Source: Moniliophthora roreri (taxonomy: Eukaryota > Basidiomycota > Agaricomycetes > Agaricales > Marasmiaceae). From it: 64,000 nucleotides of DNA. Under the pieces are notes generated by a model that made no database searches, was not told where the DNA came from, and worked only from the letters and a program-made list of their open reading frames with translations. The position numbers and the translations under genes were made by a program. Each line of letters begins with the position of its first letter. Position 1 is the stretch's first letter. The stretch covers positions 186,001-250,000 of the forward strand of contig LATX02000240.1 of assembly GCA_001466705.2 (NCBI GenBank), read 5' to 3'. Below are positions 23,971 through 34,888 of the stretch, piece by piece.

Positions 23971-24221
23971 CTGGGAATACATGGATCCAGACATGAGAGA
24001 TGTGTTTGGTTAGATGTTATTTCAACAACATGATAGGTCTTCAACTCTGTTTGTGCTGTGAATCCCTTCAACAACAGCCCTAAACTGAATTCTCATCAAT
24101 CCCAGTGTCAATATGAACAACCTGATTTTGGCTCCAGCATTTGCTCAGATCATATATGCCATTGTGGAGATTCCAGCAGAGCAGGCTCACAGGCTTGGTA
24201 GTGCATTAACAGATGACAAGG

Positions 24222-24222
24222 N
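24222..24222. other. Assembly join (N)
   Basis: Single N. The internal block of the TIR element occurs on both sides. Confidence 0.95.
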
Positions 24223-24716
24223 CAGTGCATTTTTATGCCTTCCAGAGGACAGAGAGAGGACTCTATAAAGTGAAGGGAAGCTTTTGGTTGGGGATTTGAT
24301 CAATAGAAACAGCAAGGGGGTGGAGATAGGTCTTTTGAGTAAGGGGATATATTGCACTATGTGTGGCGGTAAGTATATGGCACTGTGGTACAGTGGTCTT
24401 GAGCACTCTGCAGCTGCCAAGAATTGCTGACTAATCTACCTTGAGGTCGAGGGTTTGACTCATGGGGGTTGCAACAAATAAATATTATTTCTTTTTGTCC
24501 CCGACTTCCAGGTGGGGCTGATGCATTATAATGGCTGAAATACATTATAATAGCCAGAATACATTATAACCATTTTGCTTCATTTTAATCCATTAAAATA
24601 AAGGAACAACAATTATATTACATTAAAATACACCATAATGATTATAATGTATTTTGGCCATTATAATGTATTTCACTCATTTTATTCCAATATATTTAGG
24701 TGTCCATTTCGCTGAT
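24223..24716 (+). mobile_element. Terminal-inverted-repeat element, right part (copy A')
   Basis: It starts inside the element immediately after an N and ends in the inverted terminus GGTGTCCATTTCGCTGAT at 24716. It carries a tRNA-like block (about 24377-24472). It may be the other end of copy A or a separate copy; the N hides which. Confidence 0.75.
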
Positions 24717-24754
24717 GATTATCAGCATGATACTACAATACAACAGTATAACCC

Positions 24755-24755
24755 N
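24755..24755. other. Assembly join (N)
   Basis: Single N. Sequence composition changes here from CpG-poor repeats to a short normal-composition stretch (about 24756-25140) with no gene I can recognise. Confidence 0.95.
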
Positions 24756-25153
24756 AATCTTAGAATAGTACTAGCTAGTCCTTCCTGTAGTAAATAGTTG
24801 GTCAATCAACATCAACTTCAGTTATTTTATCTGATGTGGTTCGGCGATAATTGACGAAAATTGGCACATATTATCATGCCGCTTGAAATATTAACTGGCG
24901 TCAGTAGGCATCGATAGATGTCAATATATTCTCACTTACTGGCGTTCATAGACGTCTATTGGTGTTCTTCGATGTTCTGGGGGAACGTCGATAGTAATCA
25001 CCTGGGGTCAGCGTACGTCCGGATTTATGACTGGGACTGATTGGCCACGGGATTGAAAACAATTATCTACTTGACTGAATGACTTCGTTAACATGGTATC
25101 TACGGACAACTCGAGCCTCTTCCCAACTCCTCCACCACATCCTCAACCCCCCC

Positions 25154-25356
25154 ATCAGCAAAATGGACACCTAAATATAATAAATTATAATGTATTTTGC
25201 TGATTTTAGTCCATTGTAATAGATTAAAATCAAGCAATGCTATTACAATACATTAAAATGCATTAAAATGAGACTGGTTTTATTATAATCCATTAAAATA
25301 CAATAAAATGGGATGGTATTATTATAGTACATTAAAATGCAATAAAATGGGATGGT
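25154..25356 (+). mobile_element. Terminal-inverted-repeat element, left part (copy B)
   Basis: Same terminus and AT-rich ~40-bp units as copies A and C, cut by the N at 25357. Confidence 0.8.
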
Positions 25357-25357
25357 N
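25357..25357. other. Assembly join (N)
   Basis: Single N, inside a repeat element. Confidence 0.95.
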
Positions 25358-25460
25358 CTGAAAAAGCTCCTCCCTCATCTGGTAAGGTAGAGTGACCTGC
25401 TCGTGCTAAGCCTGCTTTCTAGACCTAGAGTGACTTCATTTGGGAATCCTTGCAGCAAGC

Positions 25461-26166
25461 ATCAGCAAAATGGACACCTAAATATAATAAATTAAAATCA
25501 AGCAATGCTATTACAATATATTAAAATGCATTAAAATGAGACTGGTGTTATTATAATCTATTAAAATACAATAAAATGGAATGGTGTTATTATAATCCAT
25601 TAAAATACAATAAAATGGGATGGTATTATTATAGTGTATTAAAATGCAATAAAATGAGACAGAGTTATTATAATGTAGTAAAATAGATTGTAACAGAGGC
25701 AATCAAAACAGTGCATTTTTATGCCTTCCAGAGGACAGGGAGAGGACTCTATAAAGTGAAGGGAAGCTTTTGGTTGGGGATTTGATCAATAGAAACAGCA
25801 AGGGGGTGGAGATAGGTCTTTTGAGTAAGGGGATATATTGCACTATGTGTGGTGGTAAGTATATGGCACTGTGGTACAGTGGTCTTGAGCACCCTGTGGC
25901 TGCCCAGGTTGCTGACTAATCCACCTTGAGGTCGAGGGTTCGACTTATGGGGGTTGCAACAAATAAATATTATTTCTTTTTGTCCCTGACCCCCAGGTGG
26001 GGCCGATGCATTATAATGGCTGAAATACATTAAGATAGCCAAAATACATAAAGGAACAACAATTATATTACATTAAAATACACCATAATGATTATAATGT
26101 ATTTTGGCCATTATAATGTATTTCACTCATTTTATTCCAATATATTTAGGTGTCCATTTCGCTGAT
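25461..26166 (+). mobile_element. Complete terminal-inverted-repeat element with internal tRNA-like block (copy C, 706 bp)
   Basis: The termini are near-perfect inverted repeats of about 25 nt (ATCAGCAAAATGGACACC... and its complement with one A/G change). The interior holds AT-rich ~40-bp tandem units on the left, a unique block, a tRNA-like segment and AT-rich sequence on the right. No open frame for a transposase is present, so it is non-autonomous. I could not identify a clean target-site duplication, so the superfamily is undetermined. Confidence 0.85.
25863..25957 (+). ncRNA. tRNA-like block inside TIR element C
   Basis: An A-box-like TGGTACAGTGGT at 25872-25883 and a B-box-like GGTTCGACTTA at 25937-25947 are ~54 nt apart, as in tRNAs with a long variable arm (Ser/Leu). 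The middle resembles a tRNA-Ser anticodon region (TTGCTGACTAATCCA). Stems are not well paired, so it is a tRNA-derived promoter or SINE-like sequence rather than a working tRNA. A similar block lies at about 24377-24472. Confidence 0.6.
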
Positions 26167-26640
26167 GTCGCATTATAATAGGGTTATAACCCCCATAATG
26201 CATTATGAGATACATAATCATTAGTAACCCTGTTATATGCCAAGTCAGATATGATAACTTACTTGTAATGTGGTTGTAAAGTAGTTGTAACATACTGTAA
26301 TAATTATGAGTCCCATAATAATTATGACCAGTTGCAACAACATTATAACCTAAAGATGTCGTTACAACCACATTACAACCCTACTGGACAGCAAATAGGT
26401 ACTGAATCCTTATCAGAATCACTCACACATATAGCACACATAAATATAAATGTAAAATTACCTATATTGAACTGTGCTACAATACACATAATAGTATGAA
26501 CATACACAAAACACCATACATATACTTACTCCAAATGGATGAAAACTACCACTGCCCTTTCCAGAGTTGACAACATCTTGATGAACCTATAGATGCGGAA
26601 GGTTGTATTGGCATACAATGTATGAATAACACTGTTCTAC
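26167..26640. repeat. AT-rich inverted-repeat sequence flanking the laccase relic
   Basis: It contains GTAATGTGGTTGTAA (about 26266) and its complement TTACAACCACATTAC (about 26370), and a hairpin of TAATAATTATG / CATAATAATTA between them. Related GTTGTAATGTGG strings reappear at 31745-31810 on the far side of the laccase block. Confidence 0.55.
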
Positions 26641-27790
26641 AACACAAAAAGATTGATCAGTCCATGACTGGAAATCTGGAAAGATGGAACTTACCAGCAA
26701 AGATATGGAACAATTTGGTTTCTACCAGCTGATGGGAGGATAGAGTCGGCCTTAATGACAGTCCTGTAGTGACAATTCAGTGACATAAGGGAAGCAATAC
26801 TGCATGACCTGTACTGACATCCTGTGTCTATTGATCCAGAAATGGTAGTCAGGCTGGCAAGCGACATTAACGATGTGCATGCAATATCTGAACATGAAAC
26901 TGAGCCAAAGTGAAGAAACACTAATCAGAGGGACATACCACTTTCCCTGCTCGACTTGGATGACTGTAAGCTCTATATGACCATTCTTCCTAAATCTGAC
27001 CATTGCATCCTTCAACAATTCAGCTCACCTAGATTATGTAAGAGACTCACCGTCCAAGCCCATTGATCAAGGTGGAGTCAGGTTTACTAAGAGATTCATC
27101 AGTTGTACAATCTGGATGAGTGTAGGAATAGTAACTCACAGAGAGACCAGTCTTTGCTTTGGCATGATACCAATTGGCCAAAGTAATCACAGTAGACTCT
27201 GGGAATGGGTTAGTCAGTTGTCGACATGTCAACGACACACAATGCCATACTATCATCTACATTGTACATATCTATGTACGGATTATTCAAGTCGTAAATC
27301 ACTAGGGTGCCATGCAAACCATCACAGTACTGAGTGGCTAAATGGTGCAGTCAGATCGAGTTCTCGATGCCCATTTTCAGGTACTCACATAGGTGAGAGT
27401 GGTACCAGAATGTACCGGTTTGATGGTAAACAGAGAACTCATAAAGGAGGCTGTTCCCTTTAGCAATGGGGCATTGATTGACAAAGGCTCCTCCATCAGC
27501 CCAGTTAGTCACCTTGTGCAAGAAGCCATGCCAATGCTGATGCAAGTGATCAGCTTCACATACATCAAGAATGTGTTTTCAGCTCACAATACTGGTCGAC
27601 TGCAACATGGTAGGATCATTCAAGTGGTTGATGACATTGATCTTGAGAGTGTTGCTCTGTAAACGATGGATTCAATATACCTAGACTAGCTGTGAGACGA
27701 AGAATCAACTATACCTTGTTACTGATTTGTCTCCATATGGTGAGTTAAGGGAAGCCGAACAATGCATAAGTGGTAAAGGTGACTCTGGCG
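26640..27790 (-). pseudogene. Laccase (multicopper oxidase) relic, copy 1
   Basis: The minus strand carries exons of the first laccase domain: [29 protein letters not shown] (first copper motif, HWHG at 27525-27536), [17 protein letters not shown] and GTFWYHSHL (second copper motif), YCDGLHGTLVIYD, STVITLANWYH, and STLINGLGR. Further on there is a weaker match (VEQGKWY, NVACQPDYHFWINRHRMSV). A TAA at 27745-27747 interrupts the exon that should read ...FPGPLISGNK. The third domain with the HCH copper ligands is absent and no signal peptide is found. So this is a truncated, nonfunctional copy of a secreted phenol oxidase gene. Confidence 0.85.
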
Positions 27791-27932
27791 ATTTGGATTT
27801 GGGTGATTGTGTTCACATTCATGTTCTAACTCACTCTCTATGACACCTCTCTCAACACACAATAGACCCAACATAAGGCTTGAGCATTCACTTGGCTCGT
27901 CCAGCAGCACAGACTTGATAATAAATCCAAGG

Positions 27933-27933
27933 N
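27933..27933. other. Assembly join (N)
   Basis: The 1714 nt before it (26219-27932) recur almost unchanged right after it (from 27934). Confidence 0.95.
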
Positions 27934-28354
27934 CATTAGTGACCCTGTTATATGCCAAGTCAGATATGATAACTTACTTGTAATGTGGTTGTAAAGTAGT
28001 TGTAACATACTGTAATAATTATGAGTCCCATAATAATTATGACCAGTTGCAACAACATTATAACCTAAAGATGTCGTTACAACCACATTACAACCCTACT
28101 GGACAGCAAATAGGTACTGAATCCTTATCAGAATCACTCACACATATAGCACACATAAATATAAATGTAAAATTACCTATATTGAACTGTGCTACAATAC
28201 ACATAATAGTATGAACATACACAAAACACCATACATATACTTACTCCAAATGGATGAAAACTACCACTGCCCTTTCCAGAGTTGACAACATCTTGATGAA
28301 CCTATAGATGCGGAAGGTTGTATTGGCATACAATGTATGAATAACACTGTTCTA

Positions 28355-29505
28355 CAACACAAAAAGATTGATCAGTCCATGACTGGAAATCTGGAAAGAT
28401 GGAACTTACCAGCAAAGATATGGAACAATTTGGTTTCTACCAGCTGATGGGAGGATAGAGTCGGCCTTAATGACAGTCCTGTAGTGACAATTCAGTGACA
28501 TAAGGGAAGCAATACTGCATGACCTGTACTGACATCCTGTGTCTATTGATCCAGAAATGGTAGTCAGGCTGGCAAGCGACATTAACGATGTGCATGCAAT
28601 ATCTGAACATGAAACTGAGCCAAAGTGAAGAAACACTAATCAGAGGGACATACCACTTTCCCTGCTCGACTTGGATGACTGTAAGCTCTATATGACCATT
28701 CTTCCTAAATCTGACCATTGCATCCTTCAACAATTCAGCTCACCTAGATTATGTAAGAGACTCACCGTCCAAGCCCATTGATCAAGGTGGAGTCAGGTTT
28801 ACTAAGAGATTCATCAGTTGTACAATCTGGATGAGTGTAGGAATAGTAACTCACAGAGAGACCAGTCTTTGCTTTGGCATGATACCAATTGGCCAAAGTA
28901 ATCACAGTAGACTCTGGGAATGGGTTAGTCAGTTGTCGACATGTCAACGACACACAATGCCATACTATCATCTACATTGTACATATCTATGTACGGATTA
29001 TTCAAGTCGTAAATCACTAGGGTGCCATGCAAACCATCACAGTACTGAGTGGCTAAATGGTGCAGTCAGATCGAGTTCTCGATGCCCATTTTCAGGTACT
29101 CACATAGGTGAGAGTGGTACCAGAATGTACCGGTTTGATGGTAAACAGAGAACTCATAAAGGAGGCTGTTCCCTTTAGCAATGGGGCATTGATTGACAAA
29201 GGCTCCTCCATCAGCCCAGTTAGTCACCTTGTGCAAGAAGCCATGCCAATGCTGATGCAAGTGATCAGCTTCACATACATCAAGAATGTGTTTTCAGCTC
29301 ACAATACTGGTCGACTGCAACATGGTAGGATCATTCAAGTGGTTGATGACATTGATCTTGAGAGTGTCGCCCTGTAAACAATGGATTCAATATACCTAGA
29401 CTAGCTGTGAGACGAAGAATCAACTATACCTTGTTACTGATTTGTCTCCATATGGTGAGTTAAGGGAAGCCGAACAATGCATAAGTGGTAAAGGTGACTC
29501 TGGCG
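28355..29505 (-). pseudogene. Laccase relic, copy 2
   Basis: Near-identical to copy 1, with the same in-frame TAA. It differs at a few bases near 29366-29382 (GTCGCCCTGTAAACAATGG versus GTTGCTCTGTAAACGATGG in copies 1 and 3). Upstream it continues into a GGTGGT-type simple repeat near 29665-29690. Confidence 0.85.
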
Positions 29506-30036
29506 ATTTGGATTTGGGTGATTGTGTTCACATTCATGTTCTAACTCACTCTCTATGACACCTCTCTCAACACACAATAGACCCAACATAAGGCTTGAGC
29601 ATTCACTTGGCTCGTCCAGCAGCACAGACTTGATAATAAATCCAAGGAGCATGCAACTCAAGATAGTGGTGGTAGTGGTGGTGGTATTGGTCAAAGGTCG
29701 GCATGTGCATAGCCCCAGGTCTGATGAGATGTACAAAGGTGTGTTGTCTCTTGGTTGTTGGCAGACGACATGTACCTGACAATGTCTCTCTCTCCATTAT
29801 AGCCTACTAAACACTTCTAGGATGATATGGGGTCGAGATCAGCAGTCAAAGAGAACATCTATAAGGGTAAAATCTGTGTTAGTGAGCCAGTAGGACCAGC
29901 AATGGTATTGGAGCCATTTTCAATTTGATGTACCTTTATACCTTGAATGAGCCTGTTATTGGTGTTGAATATTGTAGTTGACCTTGCTGAGACTGGAACT
30001 GGTGATTTTTGAGCTTGATGGAGAGGAAACAGGGGA

Positions 30037-30037
30037 N
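30037..30037. other. Assembly join (N)
   Basis: About 1.3 kb to its left (28713-30036) recur to its right. Confidence 0.95.
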
Positions 30038-30830
30038 TGACTGTTGCGTCCTTCAACAATTCAGCTTGCCTAGATTATGTAAGAGACTCACCGTCCAAGC
30101 CCATTGATCAAGGTGGAGTCAGGTTTACTAAGAGATTCATCAGTTGTACAATCTGGATGAGTGTAGGAATAGTAACTCACAGAGAGACCAGTCTTTGCTT
30201 TGGCATGATACCAATTGGCCAAAGTAATCACAGTAGACTCTGGGAATGGGTTAGTCAGTTGTCGACATGTCAACGACACACAATGCCATACTATCATCTA
30301 CATTGTACATATCTATGTACGGATTATTCAAGTCGTAAATCACTAGGGTGCCATGCAAACCATCACAGTACTGAGTGGCTAAATGGTGCAGTCAGATCGA
30401 GTTCTCGATGCCCATTTTCAGGTACTCACATAGGTGAGAGTGGTACCAGAATGTACCGGTTTGATGGTAAACAGAGAACTCATAAAGGAGGCTGTTCCCT
30501 TTAGCAATGGGGCATTGATTGACAAAGGCTCCTCCATCAGCCCAGTTAGTCACCTTGTGCAAGAAGCCATGCCAATGCTGATGCAAGTGATCAGCTTCAC
30601 ATACATCAAGAATGTGTTTTCAGCTCACAATACTGGTCGACTGCAACATGGTAGGATCATTCAAGTGGTTGATGACATTGATCTTGAGAGTGTTGCTCTG
30701 TAAACGATGGATTCAATATACCTAGACTAGCTGTGAGACGAAGAATCAACTATACCTTGTTACTGATTTGTCTCCATATGGTGAGTTAAGGGAAGCCGAA
30801 CAATGCATAAGTGGTAAAGGTGACTCTGGC
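30038..30830 (-). pseudogene. Laccase relic, copy 3 (3' part missing)
   Basis: Same exons as copies 1 and 2 from STLINGLGR upstream, cut on its 3' side by the N at 30037. Its alleles agree with copy 1 and not with copy 2. Confidence 0.85.
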
Positions 30831-32244
30831 GATTTGGATTTGGGTGATTGTGTTCACATTCATGTTCTAACTCACTCTCTATGACACCTCTCTCAACACA
30901 CAATAGACCCAACATAAGGCTTGAGCATTCACTTGGCTCGTCCAGCAGCACAGACTTGATAATAAATCCAAGGAGCATGCAACTCAAGATAGTGGTGGTA
31001 GTGGTGGTGGTATTGGTCAAAGGTCGGCATGTGCATAGCCCCAGGTCTGATGAGATGTACAAAGGTGTGTTGTCTCTTGGTTGTTGGCAGACGACATGTA
31101 CCTGACAATGTCTCTCTCTCCATTATAGCCTACTAAACACTTCTAGGATGATATGGGGTCGAGATCAGCAGTCAAAGAGAACATCTATAAGGGTAAAATC
31201 TGTGTTAGTGAGCCAGTAGGACCAGCAATGGTATTGGAGCCATTTTCAATTTGATGTACCTTTATACCTTGAATGAGCCTGTTATTGGTGTTGAATATTG
31301 TAGTTGACCTTGCTGAGACTGGAACTGGTGATTTTTGAGCTTGATGGAGAGGAAATGGAGGAGCTGTCGTCAATGTTGTTCGTCGATGGTGGTGGTTTGG
31401 GCAAAGGGTTAGATGTGGGAATTCACCAATGCTGCGGCACTTTGACTGCCACGAAGTTGAGGTAGTTGCCTCACATGTTGCAACAAGATGAAAACCCCTT
31501 GTCAGAGAGTCAGAAAGCCTCTTGGTGCTCTCTTGACCACCATCTCCCAAACACGACATCATCATGTTCTACCTACACTGGCTTCACAGTATGCAGACAG
31601 GCTTTGGAATCAGAGGGAACAGTGCTGAACTTGGTGTGTTATTGTGTTGAGCAGGATTTTACTCTGAGAATTACATTTATATTTGTGATTGTGTCTTAAC
31701 ATGCATGTACTGGAACTGTAACTTGCAGTAATGATTCCCCATGGGTTGTAGTATAGTTGTAATGTGGCTATAAGGTTAAATAATCCTTCCAGGCAGTTGT
31801 AATGTGGTCATAAGGGAGTTGTAAGGCAGTTAAAGTATTTCAATATATTATAACTAGGCTATAATACACTTAAAATCTAGCTAAATTTATTACAGTATGT
31901 TGCAGCCCTCATAATTCTGTTGCAACACCATTATGATGGTACATACTTTTTGCAGGTGTAGGTTCCCTACAGGTTTTGGGAGTAATCTGTTTTGGATCTG
32001 ATACATAGATAAGTCAGAAAGTACAGCTTTGACACCTCTGTATAGCATATCATATAGCTCTTCATACTTTCCAAGGTACTATAGCTTCTCTAAGGCAATG
32101 ACTAGCAGACTGGGCTCACTCTAGTCCTTATTACCTGTTATCTTGTGTCATATTAAAGTGTTCCAATTCAAAAGTAGTGTAAAATAAGTAAAAGTGGGTC
32201 TTTTCTAGGTTTGACATATTAGCAGGAGGTGATATTTCAGTGCC
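30831..32244. other. CpG-poor sequence upstream of laccase copy 3
   Basis: No gene is supported. A minus open frame at 31185-31565 has no laccase signal peptide or other motif. 31735-31960 is AT-rich with repeated GTTGTAATGTGG-like strings. Confidence 0.5.
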
Positions 32245-32245
32245 N
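32245..32245. other. Assembly join (N)
   Basis: Right end of the repeat-rich scaffold piece. Normal composition resumes after it. Confidence 0.95.
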
Positions 32246-32610
32246 AATGGGAAGCGACCGAGGCCTTCTCTTATTTAAGAGTTGAACAAACCTCTGCGAG
32301 GAAAGACTTGGCCGCAAGGTGGTGCATAGCGCCCCCATCCAACATAACTGAACAGCCGACCAATCAACAAGGCGTCGGTAGCTGATTTGTAGGCAATTGC
32401 ACGCGATTCTTGCATGTATGCAAGATTATGAGATGTAGACTTAGTACTTCGAATATACCGTTAGTATGCCAATGACAGTTGAAACGTGATACATACCTGG
32501 GGCGTGCGGTGGCGTAGACAAGGGGGACATCGGAAAACCGGGCTTTAAACCGGCTCTCGGACTCAACAGGTAACCGGACCGTTTGATCTAGACCGGTCTT
32601 TGGGTTTGCG

Positions 32611-32627
32611 TTTAGGGTTTAGGGTTT
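32611..32627 (+). promoter_or_regulatory. Telobox-like TTTAGGG pair upstream of the coiled-coil gene
   Basis: TTTAGGGTTTAGGGTTT lies 18 nt upstream of the ATG at 32645. It is too short for telomeric DNA; a promoter element or chance match are both possible. Confidence 0.35.
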
Positions 32628-32644
32628 CCCTCCCGCCTGCGGCA

Positions 32645-33999
32645 ATGTCTAAACGTCCAGCGTCGCGCTCACCATCTCCCGCAAGGCAAAAACGACGTAC
32701 AGAGGTAGAGGGTGCTTCAGTGCGTGGGATCGGATTCTTCTTGCTGTATTTCAGCTAATCTTTTCCCCTGCCCCTCTAGCGAGGATTTCTCTCGCGGTTC
32801 AATTTTTTGTCTGCCTCGAGTGCCAGTTCAAGTTGTGGTACGCAGAGTGTGCGTAATCCGGTTCTCCTTCTGGATCTTGTTGCTTGATGACTCATTCATA
32901 GGATGAGACATCGAGTTCTCCTGGCAAGGTCAATGGTTTTTCTGCCCCATGGACTTTCGAAGACGACAAGTTAACATCACAATCTCCCGAGGCCTTGATT
33001 CAATCTAATGTCTTGGCTCTCAAGTACGTGGATGACCAGCTCAGAGAGAAGGCGGATGAGCTTGCTCGCATCACTGTTCAGGTGAACGAAGCACGTTCTA
33101 CGTTGAATGAGGTGGAGCGGGAAAAGGCAGAGTTGGGACGTATGAGAAGCGAGAAGCAGAGTCTGGCAGAGGAAGTTGAGAGGCTGAGTGTCAAGGTGGA
33201 CCTATTGCAGGCGTCTGAGAAGCCAGAACTGGAAGCTCTTCGTAAAGGAATGGCGGAACTGCGGGGAGAACATACAAGGAGCATGGCCGACCTCAAGACC
33301 AACGCTCTCGATAGTTTTGGAGAGATACAGAAGCTCAGAGAAGAAGTGAGAGGTGCAAATAACCTCTCAACCCAGTCTTTAGGCATCGTGCGCTTGTTAT
33401 CGCAAGAGCTGCGAGCTGAGCTCCGCAGTCTACATTCGCAGATTAGTGGCTCATCGAGCTCGACTGGGTCCGTATTTCCTCCATGGAGTGCTAGCGCTTC
33501 TGGAGAAAACGGAGCCGTGGGTCTGTCGTCGAGGGTTGCATCGCGTAATCTCGCTTCAAACAAGACAGGCACAGGAGGTGCGCTTGCTACGTTGACCTCT
33601 GCATCCAAAGGCGTTGCTTCGAAAAAGAACACCGACGCCGGCATTGGAACCCTGCGGCCCCCAACAACCCATTCTACGCCAAATACTTCCAATGTTACAT
33701 CACCCCCTGAACTGAGTGCTGCTCTCGTACGTCACTTGCGTTATGGGTGGGCTTGTGTATCGTGTATCTGCCGTCGGTATATGTACCACTGTTGTACCAC
33801 TATTGTACCACCGTGTGGGTTTCGAGCCTCGACGAAAGCCTGCGTGGATTATTACATTAAAGAATCTGTGTTTTTTTTTTCTGCTCGGTCCGGACCCCGG
33901 TTCAACTTTCACTCCCAACACCTCAGGTTGCATCATGTCCAAACGCGCTTCATCGCGTTCACCATCTCCAGCAAGATAACGAAGACGTACACAAGTTGA
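32645..33999 (+). CDS. Coiled-coil protein, unrecognised family
   Basis: The first exon (32645-32719) reads MSKRPASRSPSPARQKRRTE..., a basic Ser/Arg/Pro segment that could act as a nuclear signal. An intron (32720-32901) leads to exon 2 from 32902: DETSSSPGKVNGFSAPWTFEDD, then about 120 residues rich in Glu/Lys/Leu with heptad spacing (LREKADELARI, LNEVEREKAELGRM, LAEEVERLSVKVDLLQ, LEALRKGMAELRGEH), then a Ser/Gly/Thr-rich tail. The open frame ends at 33999, but the last ~100 residues after SPPELSAAL look noncoding and reach into the next copy. The true end is probably near 33720 with a GTACGT splice donor there. Function unknown. A decayed copy follows directly. Confidence 0.7.
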
Positions 34000-34627
34000 A
34001 GGTGAAGGATCATCACCTCCAGTGAGCATAAATTGTCTTTCTTGTTAATCCGAAATTGATATTAGCTACTCCTTAGCTGGAGCTTCGCAATCCAATCCTG
34101 TATCCACGAACCCAAGTCGGAGTTCGCCAATGCGAACTGTACGACTTTTTTGTTTTTCGTACCGTCCATTTCTGAAAATTTATCTGCTGCAGGGCGAAGC
34201 ATCAATTTCTCATGAACGTAACACCATTTCTACACAACGAGCTTTCGAAGATATATCGCCATCTCAATTCCCTGAAACCCTGGAGTTAAGAATTGTTGCG
34301 CTCAGATACTTGGACAATCAACGTAACGAAAAGCAAGCGGATCTTGCTCGTCTTACCCAGCGGATCGAAGAATCTCATGCAGTTCTGATCGGCGTAAAGA
34401 GGGATCCCGAAGAACAAAGTGCTAAATTGGGAGAAGCTCGTCCTGCTTTGGGCGAAGCCGAGCAGGCAAAGGTAGACACTAGTCGGCTCAAGGTCGACTT
34501 GCGACATTTGCACAAAGAAAGGGAGCAGGAACGGAGTCGAATGAGGGCAGATATACAGACATTTGCAGCGGAGGTGGAGGGGGAGCAGCAAAATGTACGG
34601 GTATCAAGATCGAGAAGCAGAGGTTAG
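33935..34627 (+). pseudogene. Decayed tandem copy of the coiled-coil gene
   Basis: It restarts with MSKRASSRSPSPAR and then has TAA (33977-33979) where the upstream gene has CAA (Gln). Further on, LELRIVALRYLDNQRNEKQADLARL parallels VLALKYVDDQLREKADELARI, and LGEARPALGEAEQAKVDTSRLKVDLRHL parallels the second heptad block. A frame from 34130 to 34627 is open but lacks the N-terminus. Either the copy is dead or a short downstream product is made. Confidence 0.75.
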
Positions 34628-34888
34628 CAAAGGAGACTGAGGGAACAGGAGATCTTGCATGGTCCGAGAGTCGAGAAGCGGCGCTTATGTTGCAAAAAGA
34701 TACCGATGCGAACGATCAATGAAGGCACCGAAGAGGTGATCGGGTCAGTTATTGTATTTCTTGGTACGAATATCTTGGGAAGGGTAAGTCAACCAGGGAT
34801 GCAAAAATACTATACAGGTTTCTAGAAAATTATTTCGTTGCAGTTGCGAAATTGTAGTAATCATCGCAAGGACCCAAACCGAAACCTA

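Noticed and set aside
29434..29797. Open frames with runs of Val or Thr (also at 30760-31123)
   Set aside because: They are translations of a short GGTGGT-type simple repeat on both strands.
26640..30830. Three tandem functional laccase genes
   Set aside because: All copies share an in-frame TAA, lack the third copper domain and signal peptide, and are separated by Ns that suggest assembly duplication.
32611..32627. Telomeric repeat
   Set aside because: Only about two TTTAGGG units in the middle of unique sequence directly before a start codon; kept only as a weak promoter motif.
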